64,000 bases of DNA, from contig NZ_JADOTY010000001.1 in NCBI RefSeq assembly GCF_015751785.1, positions 2,356,001 to 2,420,000 on the forward strand. Reading direction: 5' to 3'. Each line of letters starts with the position of its first letter. Position 1 is the stretch's first letter. The notes beneath the pieces are model-generated. The model was given only the letters and a program-made list of their open reading frames with translations. It did not search any database and had not been told where the DNA came from. Positions 30,581 through 39,009 of the stretch are shown piece after piece. Position numbers and translations under genes: made by a program. This DNA comes from Micromonospora vinacea (GTDB taxonomy: Bacteria; Actinomycetota; Actinomycetes; Mycobacteriales; Micromonosporaceae).

Positions 30581-30934
30581 TCACCACTGCTCATCGAGGG
30601 CTTCGATCTGCTTACGGAGTTTTCGGGCATCGTTCGGTGGCAGGACCGCAACGACGACGTCCAGGACCCAGCGCAGCTCGGGCGGGTTCGGACAGCACTC
30701 CATCACCCCGCAGCCGGCGCTCTCGTCCCACAAGCGATGCCATGGGTGGCGCACAAACCATGACCAGGCGCGTAGCGCATCGGACACGGCTTGGTTCCAG
30801 AGTCGGGTGCGTTCGAGGTAGGCGATGACTTTCAAGCCGCGGGACGAGAGTCCAGGGATGACCGAGGTTGACCCGTCAAGAGGTCGCCGGTAGGTGGAGT
30901 CAGCACGCAGTTGTGCGGGGCGCCTACGCGGCAT
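30581..30934 (-). CDS. Hypothetical protein, possibly truncated
   Basis: A 117-residue reading frame. From about residue 37 it has natural-looking protein sequence: RTRLWNQAVSDALRAWSWFVRHP, then CGVMECCPNPPELRWVLDVVVAVLPPNDARKLRKQIEALDEQW. It resembles small actinobacterial proteins of unknown function with a Cys pair followed by a helix. The first 35 residues look less coding and no ribosome site is clear, so the true start may be internal or the gene partly eroded. Confidence 0.5.
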   Translation of the reverse strand: MPRRRPAQLRADSTYRRPLDGSTSVIPGLSSRGLKVIAYLERTRLWNQAVSDALRAWSWFVRHPWHRLWDESAGCGVMECCPNPPELRWVLDVVVAVLPPNDARKLRKQIEALDEQW

Positions 30935-31208
30935 TGCCCTTTCGTGGAGTCGACATGCCGATCATCGTTGCACACCCGCTTTCGCCTTATCTGCGCGACG
31001 ACTACGCGTGGCGGCCGGACACGACGACTTCCACAGCGGGCGTCGGCCTGGGTAGCCACCGGAACGGCTGTCGACAGCAGCGCCGCCGGACGGCGGCACG
31101 CTGGCAATTGCCAGTACCGACGAAGCTCCGAGCGTGCAGCCGTTGCTGAACGGGTGCACACGCGACGCACAGGGCTTGTGAGCGAGATGTCGCCGTAGCC
31201 TTACGCCA
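30935..31208. other. Gap in the eroded region
   Basis: About 270 nt without a supported gene, part of the less GC-rich stretch downstream of tRNA-Thr. Frames on both strands lack family-like sequence. Confidence 0.45.
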
Positions 31209-31520
31209 GTGGATCCAGATCGGCCAGATCCCGGCCCGCTGTCACCAGAGGAGGCGGCGGTCCTGCATGCGCTGCTGGCGCAGGATCTCCCCGGCGCGAG
31301 CGAACTCCAGATGCAGTCGCGGGACGTCCCGGCTCAGTCGGGTTGTGGCTGTGGCTGTGGCACCATCTGGCTTTGGCCGCAGGGTCGACACCTACCAGCC
31401 TCCAGCGCGACGAGTCCGGTACCAGCGGAAGGCATCGTGGTCGACGATCAGGGCAAGACGATTGGCGGGGTCGCAGCGGATCGCTCCTACCGCAGCATGT
31501 CCGCGTCGCCGGTTTCCTGA
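31209..31520 (+). CDS. Small conserved protein with CGCGCG motif
   Basis: A 103-residue protein starting LSPEEAAVLHALLAQDLPGASELQMQ after a short leader, then SGCGCGCGTIWL and VPAEGIVVDDQGKTIGGV. This matches a widespread family of small actinobacterial proteins of unknown function (N-terminal helix, central Cys-Gly motif, C-terminal beta strands). The usual last strand pair (GGxLLFVxDGxLxxLEVY) is missing; after GGV the sequence becomes Arg/Ser-rich, so the 3' end may be frameshifted. It overlaps the convergent gene at 31487 by 34 nt. Confidence 0.6.
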   Translation: MDPDRPDPGPLSPEEAAVLHALLAQDLPGASELQMQSRDVPAQSGCGCGCGTIWLWPQGRHLPASSATSPVPAEGIVVDDQGKTIGGVAADRSYRSMSASPVS

Positions 31521-31705
31521 TCGGCGGCCACCCGCAGTGGCCATCCAAAACTCACGACGTGGCAACGCCGTTCACCGGTCACTGTCGTCACCTGCTCGAT
31601 GGTCACCCCCTGCACGCTCGGTGGTTCGCGCGGATCCTGACGCTCGGCGAGGCGGCCGGCCAGGAATCGCATCGCGATCTGGACCGCCTCGTCAGTGTCG
31701 ACCAC
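31487..31705 (-). CDS. Small YrhB/immunity-like protein
   Basis: A 72-residue protein: TDEAVQIAMRFLAGRLAER, then QGVTIEQVTTVTGERRCHVVSFGWPLRVAAD. The helix-then-beta layout resembles YrhB/Imm35-type domains, usually somewhat longer, so it may be cut short. No toxin gene is next to it. The start is GTG 31705; TACGTA lies about 10 nt upstream. Family call is tentative. Confidence 0.5.
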   Translation of the reverse strand: MVDTDEAVQIAMRFLAGRLAERQDPREPPSVQGVTIEQVTTVTGERRCHVVSFGWPLRVAADQETGDADMLR

Positions 31706-31784
31706 GAGCCGACACTACGTAGTGGAGGCCCAGGCCGGCCATCGTCTCCGTCGTCTTCGGACCCGCCGGCCGCAGCGCGGGGCG

Positions 31785-32660
31785 TCAGCCTCGGGTTTTT
31801 TGCCCCGGCGTTGGCTCCGCGAGGGCGGCGGCCACCCGGGACGCCTCACGTCGGCCCTGGTCGCGGGCTGCGGCAACGAGCGCGGGCACGACGGATCGGT
31901 CCATCACGCTTGTCCCCTGCGCTTGTTTGGAGGCGTGGTCGCGGAGCAGCAACTCCACCCGGCGGCCCGCGCCCAGCGCGGCTCGCTGCTTGTCGATGCG
32001 GGCCCACGGCCCGATCGCGGCGGTGCTCGGCGCGAGAGCGATGACCGGGCCGTTCCCGGGGGCGAGATCGAGGTTGAGGGTCGACCGCATGCCGCCGTCC
32101 ATGTAGCGGTGGCCGTTGATGGCAACCGGGGCGGCGGAGATCGGCATGGCGCAGCTCGCGGCGACGGCGTCCACCAGGGGTACGCCGTCGTGCCTGGTGA
32201 ATGTGCGGCTGGCGCCCGTCTCGGTGTCGACGACCACGATGCGAAGGTCGGCGTCGTCCCGCCAGACGTGGTCGGGCAGTCGAGCCTCGGCTATCCGGCG
32301 TTGCCGGGACGGGTCGTCGATGCGCGCGGCGAGGGCGAGCCGGCCGAGGCGGCGAGCGGCCTGCTCGGGGCTGCGCGCGAACAGTTGTGCGCGCGCGAGC
32401 CGAAGCAGGTCGAGCAGGCGCAGGGCGGGTGAGGTCTCGTGGGCGACGCCGCCGCGCTGGCGTTCGAAGAGTTCCGCCAGTGGGGTGCCGCTGGCGATCT
32501 GGGCACCCACGACGGCGCCGGAGCTGGTGCCGATGAGGACTGCCCCCGGGGTCACTGTGACCCCCTTGTCGGCAAGCCCGGCGAGGATGCCGACCTCCCA
32601 GGCGATGCCGGCTACTCCACCGCCACCGAGCACCCAGACGGGCCGCGCGTCGTCCGTCAT
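31785..32660 (-). CDS. Patatin-like phospholipase
   Basis: A 291-residue patatin-fold lipid acyl hydrolase. It has the glycine-rich oxyanion loop VLGGGGVAGIAWEVGIL, the nucleophile motif GTSSG and the catalytic Asp in MDGGMRS, all intact. It probably cleaves acyl chains from membrane lipids; the substrate is unknown. No signal peptide. ATG 32660 is preferred to the ATG four codons earlier because GAGG lies just before it. The convergent small genes lie downstream. Confidence 0.88.
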   Translation of the reverse strand: MTDDARPVWVLGGGGVAGIAWEVGILAGLADKGVTVTPGAVLIGTSSGAVVGAQIASGTPLAELFERQRGGVAHETSPALRLLDLLRLARAQLFARSPEQAARRLGRLALAARIDDPSRQRRIAEARLPDHVWRDDADLRIVVVDTETGASRTFTRHDGVPLVDAVAASCAMPISAAPVAINGHRYMDGGMRSTLNLDLAPGNGPVIALAPSTAAIGPWARIDKQRAALGAGRRVELLLRDHASKQAQGTSVMDRSVVPALVAAARDQGRREASRVAAALAEPTPGQKTRG

Positions 32661-32685
32661 CAGTCGCCTCATTCGGTCGAATACT

Positions 32686-32718
32686 GCTAACGCTGTACGC
32701 AGTTTAGGCTAACAGCGG
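32686..32718. promoter_or_regulatory. Possible operator/promoter upstream of the patatin gene
   Basis: GCTAAC occurs twice (32686-32691, 32708-32713), and CGCTGT (32691-32696) pairs with ACAGCG (32712-32717). This sits 26 nt upstream of the patatin start in an AT-richer stretch. No regulator gene adjoins it. Confidence 0.35.
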
Positions 32719-32750
32719 TGACCGTGGATCGACAACGGGTGCGTGTTTGC

Positions 32751-33395
32751 TCAGGGTTCCCGTCGGCCGACGATGATTCCGCCGAGGCGGCTCTCCGCCG
32801 AGGTGACTGTGGTCTGCGAGTCGACGCTGAACCCGTGCTGGCGCAGCCAGGCTGCCACCTGGTCCGGCTGCCGACGATGGACGTGCACGTTCATCGGGTG
32901 GCCGCCGTAGCCCTCCGTCTTGACTGTCGTCTCGTCGCCCACGTGGAAGCCGAGCAGCAGGGAGCCACCGGGACGGACCACCCGCCGGAAGTGCGCGAAC
33001 ACGGCGTCGATGTCGTCGTCGGGGATGTGGATGAGGGAGTACCAGGCGACCAGGCCGGCCATCGAGCCGTCGGCCAGGTCGAGGTCGGTCATCGAGCCGA
33101 CCTCGAACCTCAGCTCGGGGTGATCACGGCGGGCCACCTCGATCATCCCGGGTGAGAGATCGATTCCGAAGGCGTCGACGCCGAGCGTGTGCAGGTGGGC
33201 GGTGATGCGCCCCGTCCCGCAGCCCACGTCCGCGACCGGCCCGCCGCCGGCACCCCGCACGAGCTCCGCGAACGATGCCAGGGCGGCTCGTTCGTACGGT
33301 GCCTCCGCCAGGAGGTCACGCACCAGGCGCGCGTAGCTGACCGCGACAGTGTCGTAGGAGGTGCGGGTCTCGGACAGCCAATCGTCTACGGTCAC
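32751..33395 (-). CDS. Class I SAM-dependent methyltransferase
   Basis: A 214-residue methyltransferase of the Methyltransf_25/11 type. Motif I is VADVGCGTGRIT, the acidic residue after strand 2 is in FGIDLSPGMIEVARRDHP, and later come LVAWYSLIHIPDDD and VRPGGSLLLGFH. The substrate cannot be inferred. The start is GTG 33395, preceded by TACGGT and a 7-nt spacer and without a Shine-Dalgarno, so likely leaderless. Confidence 0.88.
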   Translation of the reverse strand: MTVDDWLSETRTSYDTVAVSYARLVRDLLAEAPYERAALASFAELVRGAGGGPVADVGCGTGRITAHLHTLGVDAFGIDLSPGMIEVARRDHPELRFEVGSMTDLDLADGSMAGLVAWYSLIHIPDDDIDAVFAHFRRVVRPGGSLLLGFHVGDETTVKTEGYGGHPMNVHVHRRQPDQVAAWLRQHGFSVDSQTTVTSAESRLGGIIVGRREP

Positions 33396-33402
33396 GAGGC
33401 TA

Positions 33403-33408
33403 ACCGTA
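33403..33408 (-). promoter_or_regulatory. TACGGT -10 box of the methyltransferase gene
   Basis: Minus-strand TACGGT followed by TAGCCTC and the GTG start codon at 33395. Confidence 0.5.
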
Positions 33409-33467
33409 ATTCAGCGACACACTGATGCCCTGGCCATGCCGGACCGACAGTTTGGAGGCGTCCACCC

Positions 33468-33875
33468 GTGACTTCCGCACCGGTGATCGTGAGTCTGCCC
33501 ATCTCCGACCGGGCTACCTCCTACCGCTTCTATCGGGACGGACTCGGCCTCGACGCCGTGGGCGAGTTGGCCGACGACGGCATCCCGGAGCCGTTGCAGT
33601 TCGTGGTCAACGACGGGCTGCGGTTGATGCTCATCCCGACCGGCGGCTTCGGTTGGGTGATCGGCCGGCACGAGGTCGCCCCGAGGGGTCAGAGCGAATG
33701 CCTGCTCAACCTTGGTGTCGCCTCGCCGACCGACGTGGACGCGGTCGTCGAGCGGGCGCGCGCTGCCGGTGCCGAGATCATCACCGATACGGCAGCACAA
33801 CCCTGGGCGTACGCGGGCGTCTTCGCGGACCCCGACGGTCACCTGTGGATGGTGTCCGCCGATTCGGAGGCCTGA
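33468..33875 (+). CDS. VOC-family (glyoxalase-like) protein
   Basis: A 135-residue vicinal-oxygen-chelate protein with two beta-alpha-beta-beta-beta units: VIVSLPISDRATSYRFYRDGLGL, then VDAVVERARAAGAEIITD and GVFADPDGHLWMV. The last motif has the His common in dioxygenase and resistance-type members. A metal-binding Glu is not obvious, so function is open. GTG 33468 has GGAGG 9 nt upstream. Confidence 0.85.
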   Translation: MTSAPVIVSLPISDRATSYRFYRDGLGLDAVGELADDGIPEPLQFVVNDGLRLMLIPTGGFGWVIGRHEVAPRGQSECLLNLGVASPTDVDAVVERARAAGAEIITDTAAQPWAYAGVFADPDGHLWMVSADSEA

Positions 33876-33894
33876 AACCGTCGGTGGTGGTGGT

Positions 33895-33900
33895 TACGGT
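33895..33900 (+). promoter_or_regulatory. TACGGT -10 box of the DUF4240 gene
   Basis: TACGGT is followed by 6 nt and GTG 33907; no ribosome site is present. Confidence 0.5.
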
Positions 33901-33906
33901 CCGACG

Positions 33907-34449
33907 GTGACCGTGACCACCGACACCCTTCAGGCGATGCCCACCTCTGCCGACGAGGCCCGGCTGTGGGCGCTGATCGAGGCGGCCTGGGCCGAGTTGG
34001 GCGCCGAGCCCCTGGCGCTGCGGCAGGCCCTCATCGAGCGCGACCCGGCCCATGACGACGACGGCCCGGCCTACGCCATCGATGCCTGGCTGGACGCGTT
34101 CCTGGACCGTCTCGGGCACCTGACCGCCGAGCTGACCGGGCAGGAGCTGACCGACCTCGACCGGGTGGTGGAGCGCAAGCTGCACGACATCGATCGGGAG
34201 GACATCCACGAGGTGACGGACGGGTCGGACGACGGCTTCCTCTACGCGCGAGGGTTCATCGTCGCCCTGGGGCGGGCGTACTACGAGGCGGTCCGCGCCA
34301 ACCCCGCTATGGCGCTGCTGGACGCCGACTGCGAAGGGATGTGTTACCTCTTCGCGCACCTGCACAACGATCGGTTCGGTTCGTGGCCGGAGACCGGCTC
34401 CGGGATCTCCCGGGAGTCGTTCGGCAATCGGGCCGGCTGGTCGGCCTGA
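33907..34449 (+). CDS. DUF4240 protein
   Basis: A 180-residue acidic helical protein. Features are ARLWALIEAAWAELG, a central LTGQELTDLDRVVERKLHDIDREDIHEVTD and SDDGFLYARGFIVALGRAYYEAV. These match the DUF4240 pattern, in which a helix with FxYxRxxVVxxGxxYY is diagnostic. Function unknown. The first GTG of a GTGACCGTG pair is used because TACGGT lies 6 nt before it. Confidence 0.8.
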   Translation: MTVTTDTLQAMPTSADEARLWALIEAAWAELGAEPLALRQALIERDPAHDDDGPAYAIDAWLDAFLDRLGHLTAELTGQELTDLDRVVERKLHDIDREDIHEVTDGSDDGFLYARGFIVALGRAYYEAVRANPAMALLDADCEGMCYLFAHLHNDRFGSWPETGSGISRESFGNRAGWSA

Positions 34450-34535
34450 GCGGCGTCGTCGGAGCCAACTCCGGTCCGGCCGCACCGGTGGGAGGTCCGC
34501 CTTCACTGGGACAGCAGGCGGACCTGACGTGCGGT

Positions 34536-34541
34536 TAGCAT
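34536..34541 (+). promoter_or_regulatory. TAGCAT -10 box, leaderless start
   Basis: TAGCAT is followed by CCGCTC and the ATG at 34548; no Shine-Dalgarno. Confidence 0.5.
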
Positions 34542-34547
34542 CCGCTC

Positions 34548-35168
34548 ATGACCACGGGGGTTCCAGGAACGACGGTCCGACCAGGGCGGCGCGTCGTCGT
34601 CGGGTCCAGTGTGCTGCTGGGGCTGAGTGGCCTCGCCCGGCTCGCGCAGGTGGCGGCCGAGGCCGTTCAACAGAACACCTACCTGAGAGCACACGAGCAG
34701 GTGGGCACCCCGAGTGGCTTCGCTGCCCTGCCGATGGTGTTCCTCATGGGCGTCGGCCTGGTCGTGGCGTTGACCGCCCTCGTCGTGCTGGCGCTGGCGC
34801 TGGCCAATCTCGCCGGTCGGAACTGGACCCGGATCGTCACCTGGGTGGTCGGCGGCGTGACGGTGACGGTGTCGGCCGGTTGGCTGTTCCTGGGCCTCAT
34901 CTTCACCGTGTCGGGCGGCGACGACACCCCGGATAGTCCCGACGGGAGTCGGGTCGAGGAGGTCGCCGCTCAACTGATGCCCGGGTGGGCCGAGCCGGTC
35001 AGCACCGTGTCGGGGTTCGTGGCGTCGCCCGTGCTCCTGGGTGCCCTCGTCCTGCTCGCACTCCCACCCGCCAACGCCTTCTTCCGGTGGCGTGGCGGGG
35101 TGCAGGATCCGCCGTATCCGACCGAGACCACCCGGCCCGACGGCGGGCGTGTTCCACAGCAGGTCTAG
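34548..35168 (+). CDS. Four-helix membrane protein of unknown function
   Basis: A 206-residue integral membrane protein. Hydrophobic segments lie at about 16-38, 63-85, 97-122 and 150-172. Between the first two is a polar loop (QQNTYLRAHEQVGTPSG) and before the last an acidic loop (GGDDTPDSPDGSRVEEV). No family is recognised. It is convergent with a flavin-binding protein gene 13 nt away. Confidence 0.68.
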   Translation: MTTGVPGTTVRPGRRVVVGSSVLLGLSGLARLAQVAAEAVQQNTYLRAHEQVGTPSGFAALPMVFLMGVGLVVALTALVVLALALANLAGRNWTRIVTWVVGGVTVTVSAGWLFLGLIFTVSGGDDTPDSPDGSRVEEVAAQLMPGWAEPVSTVSGFVASPVLLGALVLLALPPANAFFRWRGGVQDPPYPTETTRPDGGRVPQQV

Positions 35169-35181
35169 GTGAGCAGCGGGA

Positions 35182-35799
35182 TCAGACGTAGATCTTCGTG
35201 GCGTACTCCGGGCCGTAGTACCGTTCCAGGTCTTCGAGGCTCTCCGTCGACGCCTCGACCTCCTTGATCAGGCGGGCGCGGGAGGGCAGTGCCTCGGGCT
35301 GCCAGGTCTCCGGCTGCCACAGCGCGGACCGCAGGAACGCCTTCGCGCAGTGGTAGAAAATCTGTTCGATCTCCACCACCACGGCGAGCACCGGCCGGTG
35401 TCCCTTGACCACCATGTCGTCGAACCACTGCGCGTCGCTGACCAGGCGGGCCCGCCCGTTGATCCGTAGCGTGTCGGTCCGCCCGGGGATCAGGAAGAGC
35501 AACCCGACGTGCGGGTTGTCGAGGATGTTGCGGTAGCCGTCGGCCCGTCTGTTGCCGGGCCGCTCGGGCAGGGCGATGGTGGTGTCGTCCAGCACCAGGG
35601 TGAACCCGGCCGGGTCGCCCTTGGGTGAGACGTCGCAGCTGCCGTCCGCGCCGGCCGTGGCGATCAGGCAGAACGGTGAGGCGCCGAGCCACTCGCGGTC
35701 CCGCTCGTGCAGGCGGGTGCGTTCCTTGTTGGCTGCCCGCGCGCTCGGGACGCCGAGCAACTCGCGCAACTCCTCGTGCGAGGTGATCTCCACCGTCAC
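35182..35799 (-). CDS. Pyridoxamine 5'-phosphate oxidase-like flavoprotein
   Basis: A 205-residue split beta-barrel protein of the MSMEG_1061 type. It carries FCLIATAGADGSCDVSPKGDP, IALPERPGNRRADGYRNILDNPHVGLLFLIPG and DTLRINGRARLV. These regions bind FMN or F420 and define the family. It probably reduces or oxidises a small molecule; substrate unknown. GTG 35799 has GGGAGG about 8 nt upstream. Confidence 0.87.
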   Translation of the reverse strand: MTVEITSHEELRELLGVPSARAANKERTRLHERDREWLGASPFCLIATAGADGSCDVSPKGDPAGFTLVLDDTTIALPERPGNRRADGYRNILDNPHVGLLFLIPGRTDTLRINGRARLVSDAQWFDDMVVKGHRPVLAVVVEIEQIFYHCAKAFLRSALWQPETWQPEALPSRARLIKEVEASTESLEDLERYYGPEYATKIYV

Positions 35800-35965
35800 G
35801 TTGATCCTCCCTCAGCCGTTGACCCGGTGGCGGGCACCACCGTCGTCAGCCTAGGCCGCCGTGACCAGCGCGAGGTTTGTGCCTGGTTGCCGGGGGTACG
35901 GCCTCACCCGACGCGCTCGCTGCACGAGACCGTTCCGCAGGACGCCGACCAGTGGAGGCCGGAAG

Positions 35966-36469
35966 ATGGAGAGCCGACTCAAGGTGCTGGGTCACCCAGT
36001 CCATCCGATGCTGGTCATGTTCCCGGTCGCGCTGCTGGCCACGGCGGTGCTGTTCGACGTGGTGGACACCGTGGGTGGCCCCGACTTCCTCGGCGAGGTC
36101 GCGTACTGGAACATCACCGTCGGCCTGATCGGTGGCCTGCTCGCCGCGGCGGCCGGCTCGTTCGACCTGCTGGCGATCCCGACCGGCACCCGCGCCAAGC
36201 GGGTGGGACTGCTGCACGCGGGCGCCAACGTCGCGGTGATCCTGCTCTTCGCCGCCGTGTGGGCGGTGCGGCTCAACGCGGATTCCCGGGCCGCCGGCGG
36301 CGCACTGGTCGCCATCGAGGTGGTCGCGCTGGCGATTCTCGGCATCAGCGCCTGGCTCGGTGGCGAACTGGTCGACCGGCTCGGTGTGGGCGTCGACAGC
36401 GACGCCGGCCTGGACGCGCCCAGCTCACTACGGCCACCGACGGCCACCCAGCGGATCGGAGAGGTGTGA
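35966..36469 (+). CDS. DUF2231 membrane protein
   Basis: A 167-residue protein with four membrane helices and the DUF2231 hallmark near the N-terminus, LGHPVHPMLVMFPVALL. Function unknown; members often occur near stress or redox genes. GGAGG lies 7 nt before the ATG. It overlaps the Hsp20 gene by one base (TGATG), so both are probably expressed together. Confidence 0.88.
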   Translation: MESRLKVLGHPVHPMLVMFPVALLATAVLFDVVDTVGGPDFLGEVAYWNITVGLIGGLLAAAAGSFDLLAIPTGTRAKRVGLLHAGANVAVILLFAAVWAVRLNADSRAAGGALVAIEVVALAILGISAWLGGELVDRLGVGVDSDAGLDAPSSLRPPTATQRIGEV

Positions 36470-37020
36470 TGAGCGAGCAGCAGTTCGGCGGCTTCGGCCG
36501 AGGGTGGCGCGGCAACCGGCAGCAGGGCTGGGACCCGATGGGGGAGTTGCAGTCGCTGCGCTCCGAGTTGAGTCGCCTGGTCGGTGGCCGCGCCGGGGCG
36601 TCGGACGTCGAGTTGACCGAGACCTCGGACGGCTGGGAGGTCGTCGTCCGGCTGCCCGGGGTGGCACCGGAGGAGGTGGCGGTCGAGCTTGACGACCGCG
36701 AGCTGTGCGTGCGGGCCCGCTCGGAGGCGGAGGTCAACGCCGACCAGGGCATCCCCGGCGGCTTCGAGACCCGCGGCTTCGAGTACCGGGTCAACCTGCC
36801 GTCGCGGGTCGACCCGGACGCCATCGACGCGGTGATGGACCACGGCCTGCTCCGGGTCCGGCTGCCACGGGCGAGCCGGCCCACGCCGCGCACCATCACC
36901 GTGGGCCGCACCGGGCCGCGCTCCGGTGACCTTTCCACTGGTACGCCGATGCCAGCCGATCCCGCCGCGGACCGGGAGATGCACCGCCCGGACACCGCTG
37001 GCGAGATCGACCGGCCGTAG
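36469..37020 (+). CDS. Hsp20/alpha-crystallin small heat-shock protein
   Basis: A 183-residue small heat-shock protein. The alpha-crystallin domain spans about 45-145: DVELTETSDGWEVVVRLPGVAPEEVAVELDD in pieces, the ENEL-type strand ELCVRARSE, and the GLLRVRLPRA C-terminal motif in place of A-x-x-x-G-v-L. It should bind unfolding proteins without ATP. The extended C-terminal tail is Pro/Asp/Arg-rich. It starts within the stop codon of the DUF2231 gene. No HspR-like box was identified. Confidence 0.9.
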   Translation: MSEQQFGGFGRGWRGNRQQGWDPMGELQSLRSELSRLVGGRAGASDVELTETSDGWEVVVRLPGVAPEEVAVELDDRELCVRARSEAEVNADQGIPGGFETRGFEYRVNLPSRVDPDAIDAVMDHGLLRVRLPRASRPTPRTITVGRTGPRSGDLSTGTPMPADPAADREMHRPDTAGEIDRP

Positions 37021-37028
37021 CGGGCCGG

Positions 37029-38129
37029 GTGGTCACCCCGTCCGTGCTCGGCCCGACCGCCGAGCGCCTTCCCGACGTGCGGCGGATCGCCGTGCTGCGC
37101 GCCAACGCGCTCGGGGACTTCATCTTCACCCTGCCGGCGCTGGACGCGCTGCGCAGCGCGTACCCCTCGGCGGAGATCGTGTTGCTCGGTGCGCCGTGGC
37201 ACGCGAAGCTCTGGCGCGACCGGCCCGGCCCGGTGGATCGGGTGCTTGTGGTGCCGCCGGCGCCCGGCATCCGTAAGCCGGAGCCGGGTGAGCCGGAGTC
37301 GTCGATGGACGACTTCGTGGCCGCTGCCGCCGGCTTCGACGTGGCGGTGCAGATCCACGGAGGCGGTGCCAACTCCAACCCGCTGGTCAGTCGGCTCGGT
37401 GCCCGGGTGACTGTCGGCCTGCGCGCCGACGACGCGCCGCCGCTGGACCGGTGGCTCCGCTACGTCTACTACCAGCACGAGGTGATCCGCTACCTGGAGG
37501 TGGTGGCGCTGGTGGGAGCACCGGCCACCACCATCACCCCGACGCTTGCGGTGACCGACGCCGACCGGGCGGAGGCCGCCCGGGTGCTCGGCCCGGTGGA
37601 CCGTCCCCGGGTGGCGCTGCATCCGGGCGCCACTGACACGCGCCGCCGCTGGCCGGCCGAGCGTTTCGCCGAGGTGGCCCGTGCGCTGCACGAGGACGGC
37701 TACGAGGTGCTGGTCACCGGCACGCCCTCCGAGCAGGAGGTGGTGGACCAGGTCGTCGCCGCGGCGCAGGTGCCGGTGCGCCCGCAGGTGGGCACGCTCG
37801 GCCTGGGCGGGCTGGCGGGCTGTTACGCCGACTGCGCGTTGGTCGTCTCGAACGACACCGGCCCGCTGCACCTGGCCGCCGCTGTGGGCGCTCCCACTGT
37901 GGGGATCTTCTGGGTCGGCAACCTGATCAACGGGGCCAGCCCTCTGCGGGGCCGGCACCGGCCGATCAGCTCGTGGACTGTGCACTGCCCGGTCTGCGGG
38001 GTCGACTGCACACCGGGCATCTATCCGCACCGGCCCGGCGACGGTGAGTGCCCACACCGGGATTCCTTCGTCACCGACGTTCCGGTGGTCGAGGTGGTGG
38101 AAGCCGCCCGGGAGTTACTCACGCGGTAG
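37029..38129 (+). CDS. Glycosyltransferase family 9 (heptosyltransferase-like)
   Basis: A 366-residue GT-B glycosyltransferase of the ADP-heptose:LPS heptosyltransferase family. It contains IAVLRANALGDFIFTLPAL, VALHPGATDTRRRWP (acceptor/donor loop) and the donor-site VSNDTGPLHLAAAVGAPTVGIF. A C-terminal Cys-rich patch (CPVCGVDCTPG, then ECPHRD) is typical of actinobacterial members. The GTG start lacks a clear ribosome site. It ends one base before the convergent GT2 gene. Neighbouring heptose kinase/nucleotidyltransferase suggests an ADP-heptose-like donor; the acceptor is unknown. Confidence 0.88.
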   Translation: MVTPSVLGPTAERLPDVRRIAVLRANALGDFIFTLPALDALRSAYPSAEIVLLGAPWHAKLWRDRPGPVDRVLVVPPAPGIRKPEPGEPESSMDDFVAAAAGFDVAVQIHGGGANSNPLVSRLGARVTVGLRADDAPPLDRWLRYVYYQHEVIRYLEVVALVGAPATTITPTLAVTDADRAEAARVLGPVDRPRVALHPGATDTRRRWPAERFAEVARALHEDGYEVLVTGTPSEQEVVDQVVAAAQVPVRPQVGTLGLGGLAGCYADCALVVSNDTGPLHLAAAVGAPTVGIFWVGNLINGASPLRGRHRPISSWTVHCPVCGVDCTPGIYPHRPGDGECPHRDSFVTDVPVVEVVEAARELLTR

Positions 38130-38130
38130 G

Positions 38131-39009
38131 TCAGGCCGGCTGCGGGGTGTCCTCGTCGGCGAGGACGACCTCCCACGCCTCGACGTCCCGGTCGGTGACG
38201 GTGGTGGGGGACTCCAGGTGGTACGCGCCGCTGGGCAGGATGCCCGCGCCGCCGTGGCGGGACAGCACGGCGAGCTGCGCGGCCACGTCCTCGCCCTGGT
38301 GCTTCTCCTGCACCCGACGCCAGAAGTCGAAGCCGCCGGCGTCGACGAGCTTGGCTCGGTCGTAGAGCACGCACCCGCCGATCCAGGAGACCTTGTACGC
38401 CCGCCACGCGCCCGGCGGCAGCGCCAACCGCTCGGTGATGTGCAGCAGGTTCGCGGCCGAGTGGATGCGGGCCCGGCTCCATTGCGGGGTGTCGGGCCGG
38501 ATCCGCTCCGGTGTGGGCGGGCCGGTCCACTCCTCGTAGTGGCAGTGCGATTCCGGCCGCATGTCGTCGGTGTACGAGAGCCCGTGCACGCCGTTGCCGA
38601 CGAACCCGCAGCCCAGCTCACCGATCGCGGTGACCAGTCGGTGCAGCGCCCCGGGTTCCAGCCAGATGTCGTCGTCGAGGTTGAGGACGTACCGGGCGGC
38701 CGAGGTGGCGAGCAGGTACGCCCGGTGTTCGGCCAACCCCCGGCGGGGCAGCCGGCGGGTGAGCAGCACCGGGTGACCCCGGTGGCGCAGCGCCCGGACC
38801 ATGGTGGCGGCGGCGGGATGCGCGTACGCCGGATCCCCGTCGGACTGGTCGCTGACGACCACCCCGAAGCCGGGTACGCCGTCCTGGGCGGCGAGACCGC
38901 CCAGGGTGACGGCCAACTCGGCGGGCCGGTTCCGGGTCGGAATCAGCACGTCGACCAGTCGATCGGCGCGGAACTCCTCCGGGGTGCCGAGGTCGAGAGG
39001 GCGGTTCAC
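38131..39009 (-). CDS. Glycosyltransferase family 2
   Basis: A 292-residue GT-A glycosyltransferase. It has VDVLIPTRNRPAELAVTLGGLA at the N-terminus, VVSDQSDGDP, the metal-binding YVLNLDDDIWLEPGAL, and later VSWIGGCVLYDRAKLVDAGGFDFW and the QGEDVAAQLAV acceptor-side motif. It starts at a GTG overlapping the stop of the upstream kinase gene by 4 nt, so it is coupled to it. The sugar transferred is unknown. Confidence 0.9.
   Translation of the reverse strand: MNRPLDLGTPEEFRADRLVDVLIPTRNRPAELAVTLGGLAAQDGVPGFGVVVSDQSDGDPAYAHPAAATMVRALRHRGHPVLLTRRLPRRGLAEHRAYLLATSAARYVLNLDDDIWLEPGALHRLVTAIGELGCGFVGNGVHGLSYTDDMRPESHCHYEEWTGPPTPERIRPDTPQWSRARIHSAANLLHITERLALPPGAWRAYKVSWIGGCVLYDRAKLVDAGGFDFWRRVQEKHQGEDVAAQLAVLSRHGGAGILPSGAYHLESPTTVTDRDVEAWEVVLADEDTPQPA

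Noticed and set aside
31487..32660. Toxin-immunity system formed by the YrhB-like protein and the patatin-like gene
   Set aside because: The patatin protein lacks a secretion or polymorphic-toxin layout and the genes are separated by about 80 nt with independent signals; no supporting partner is seen.
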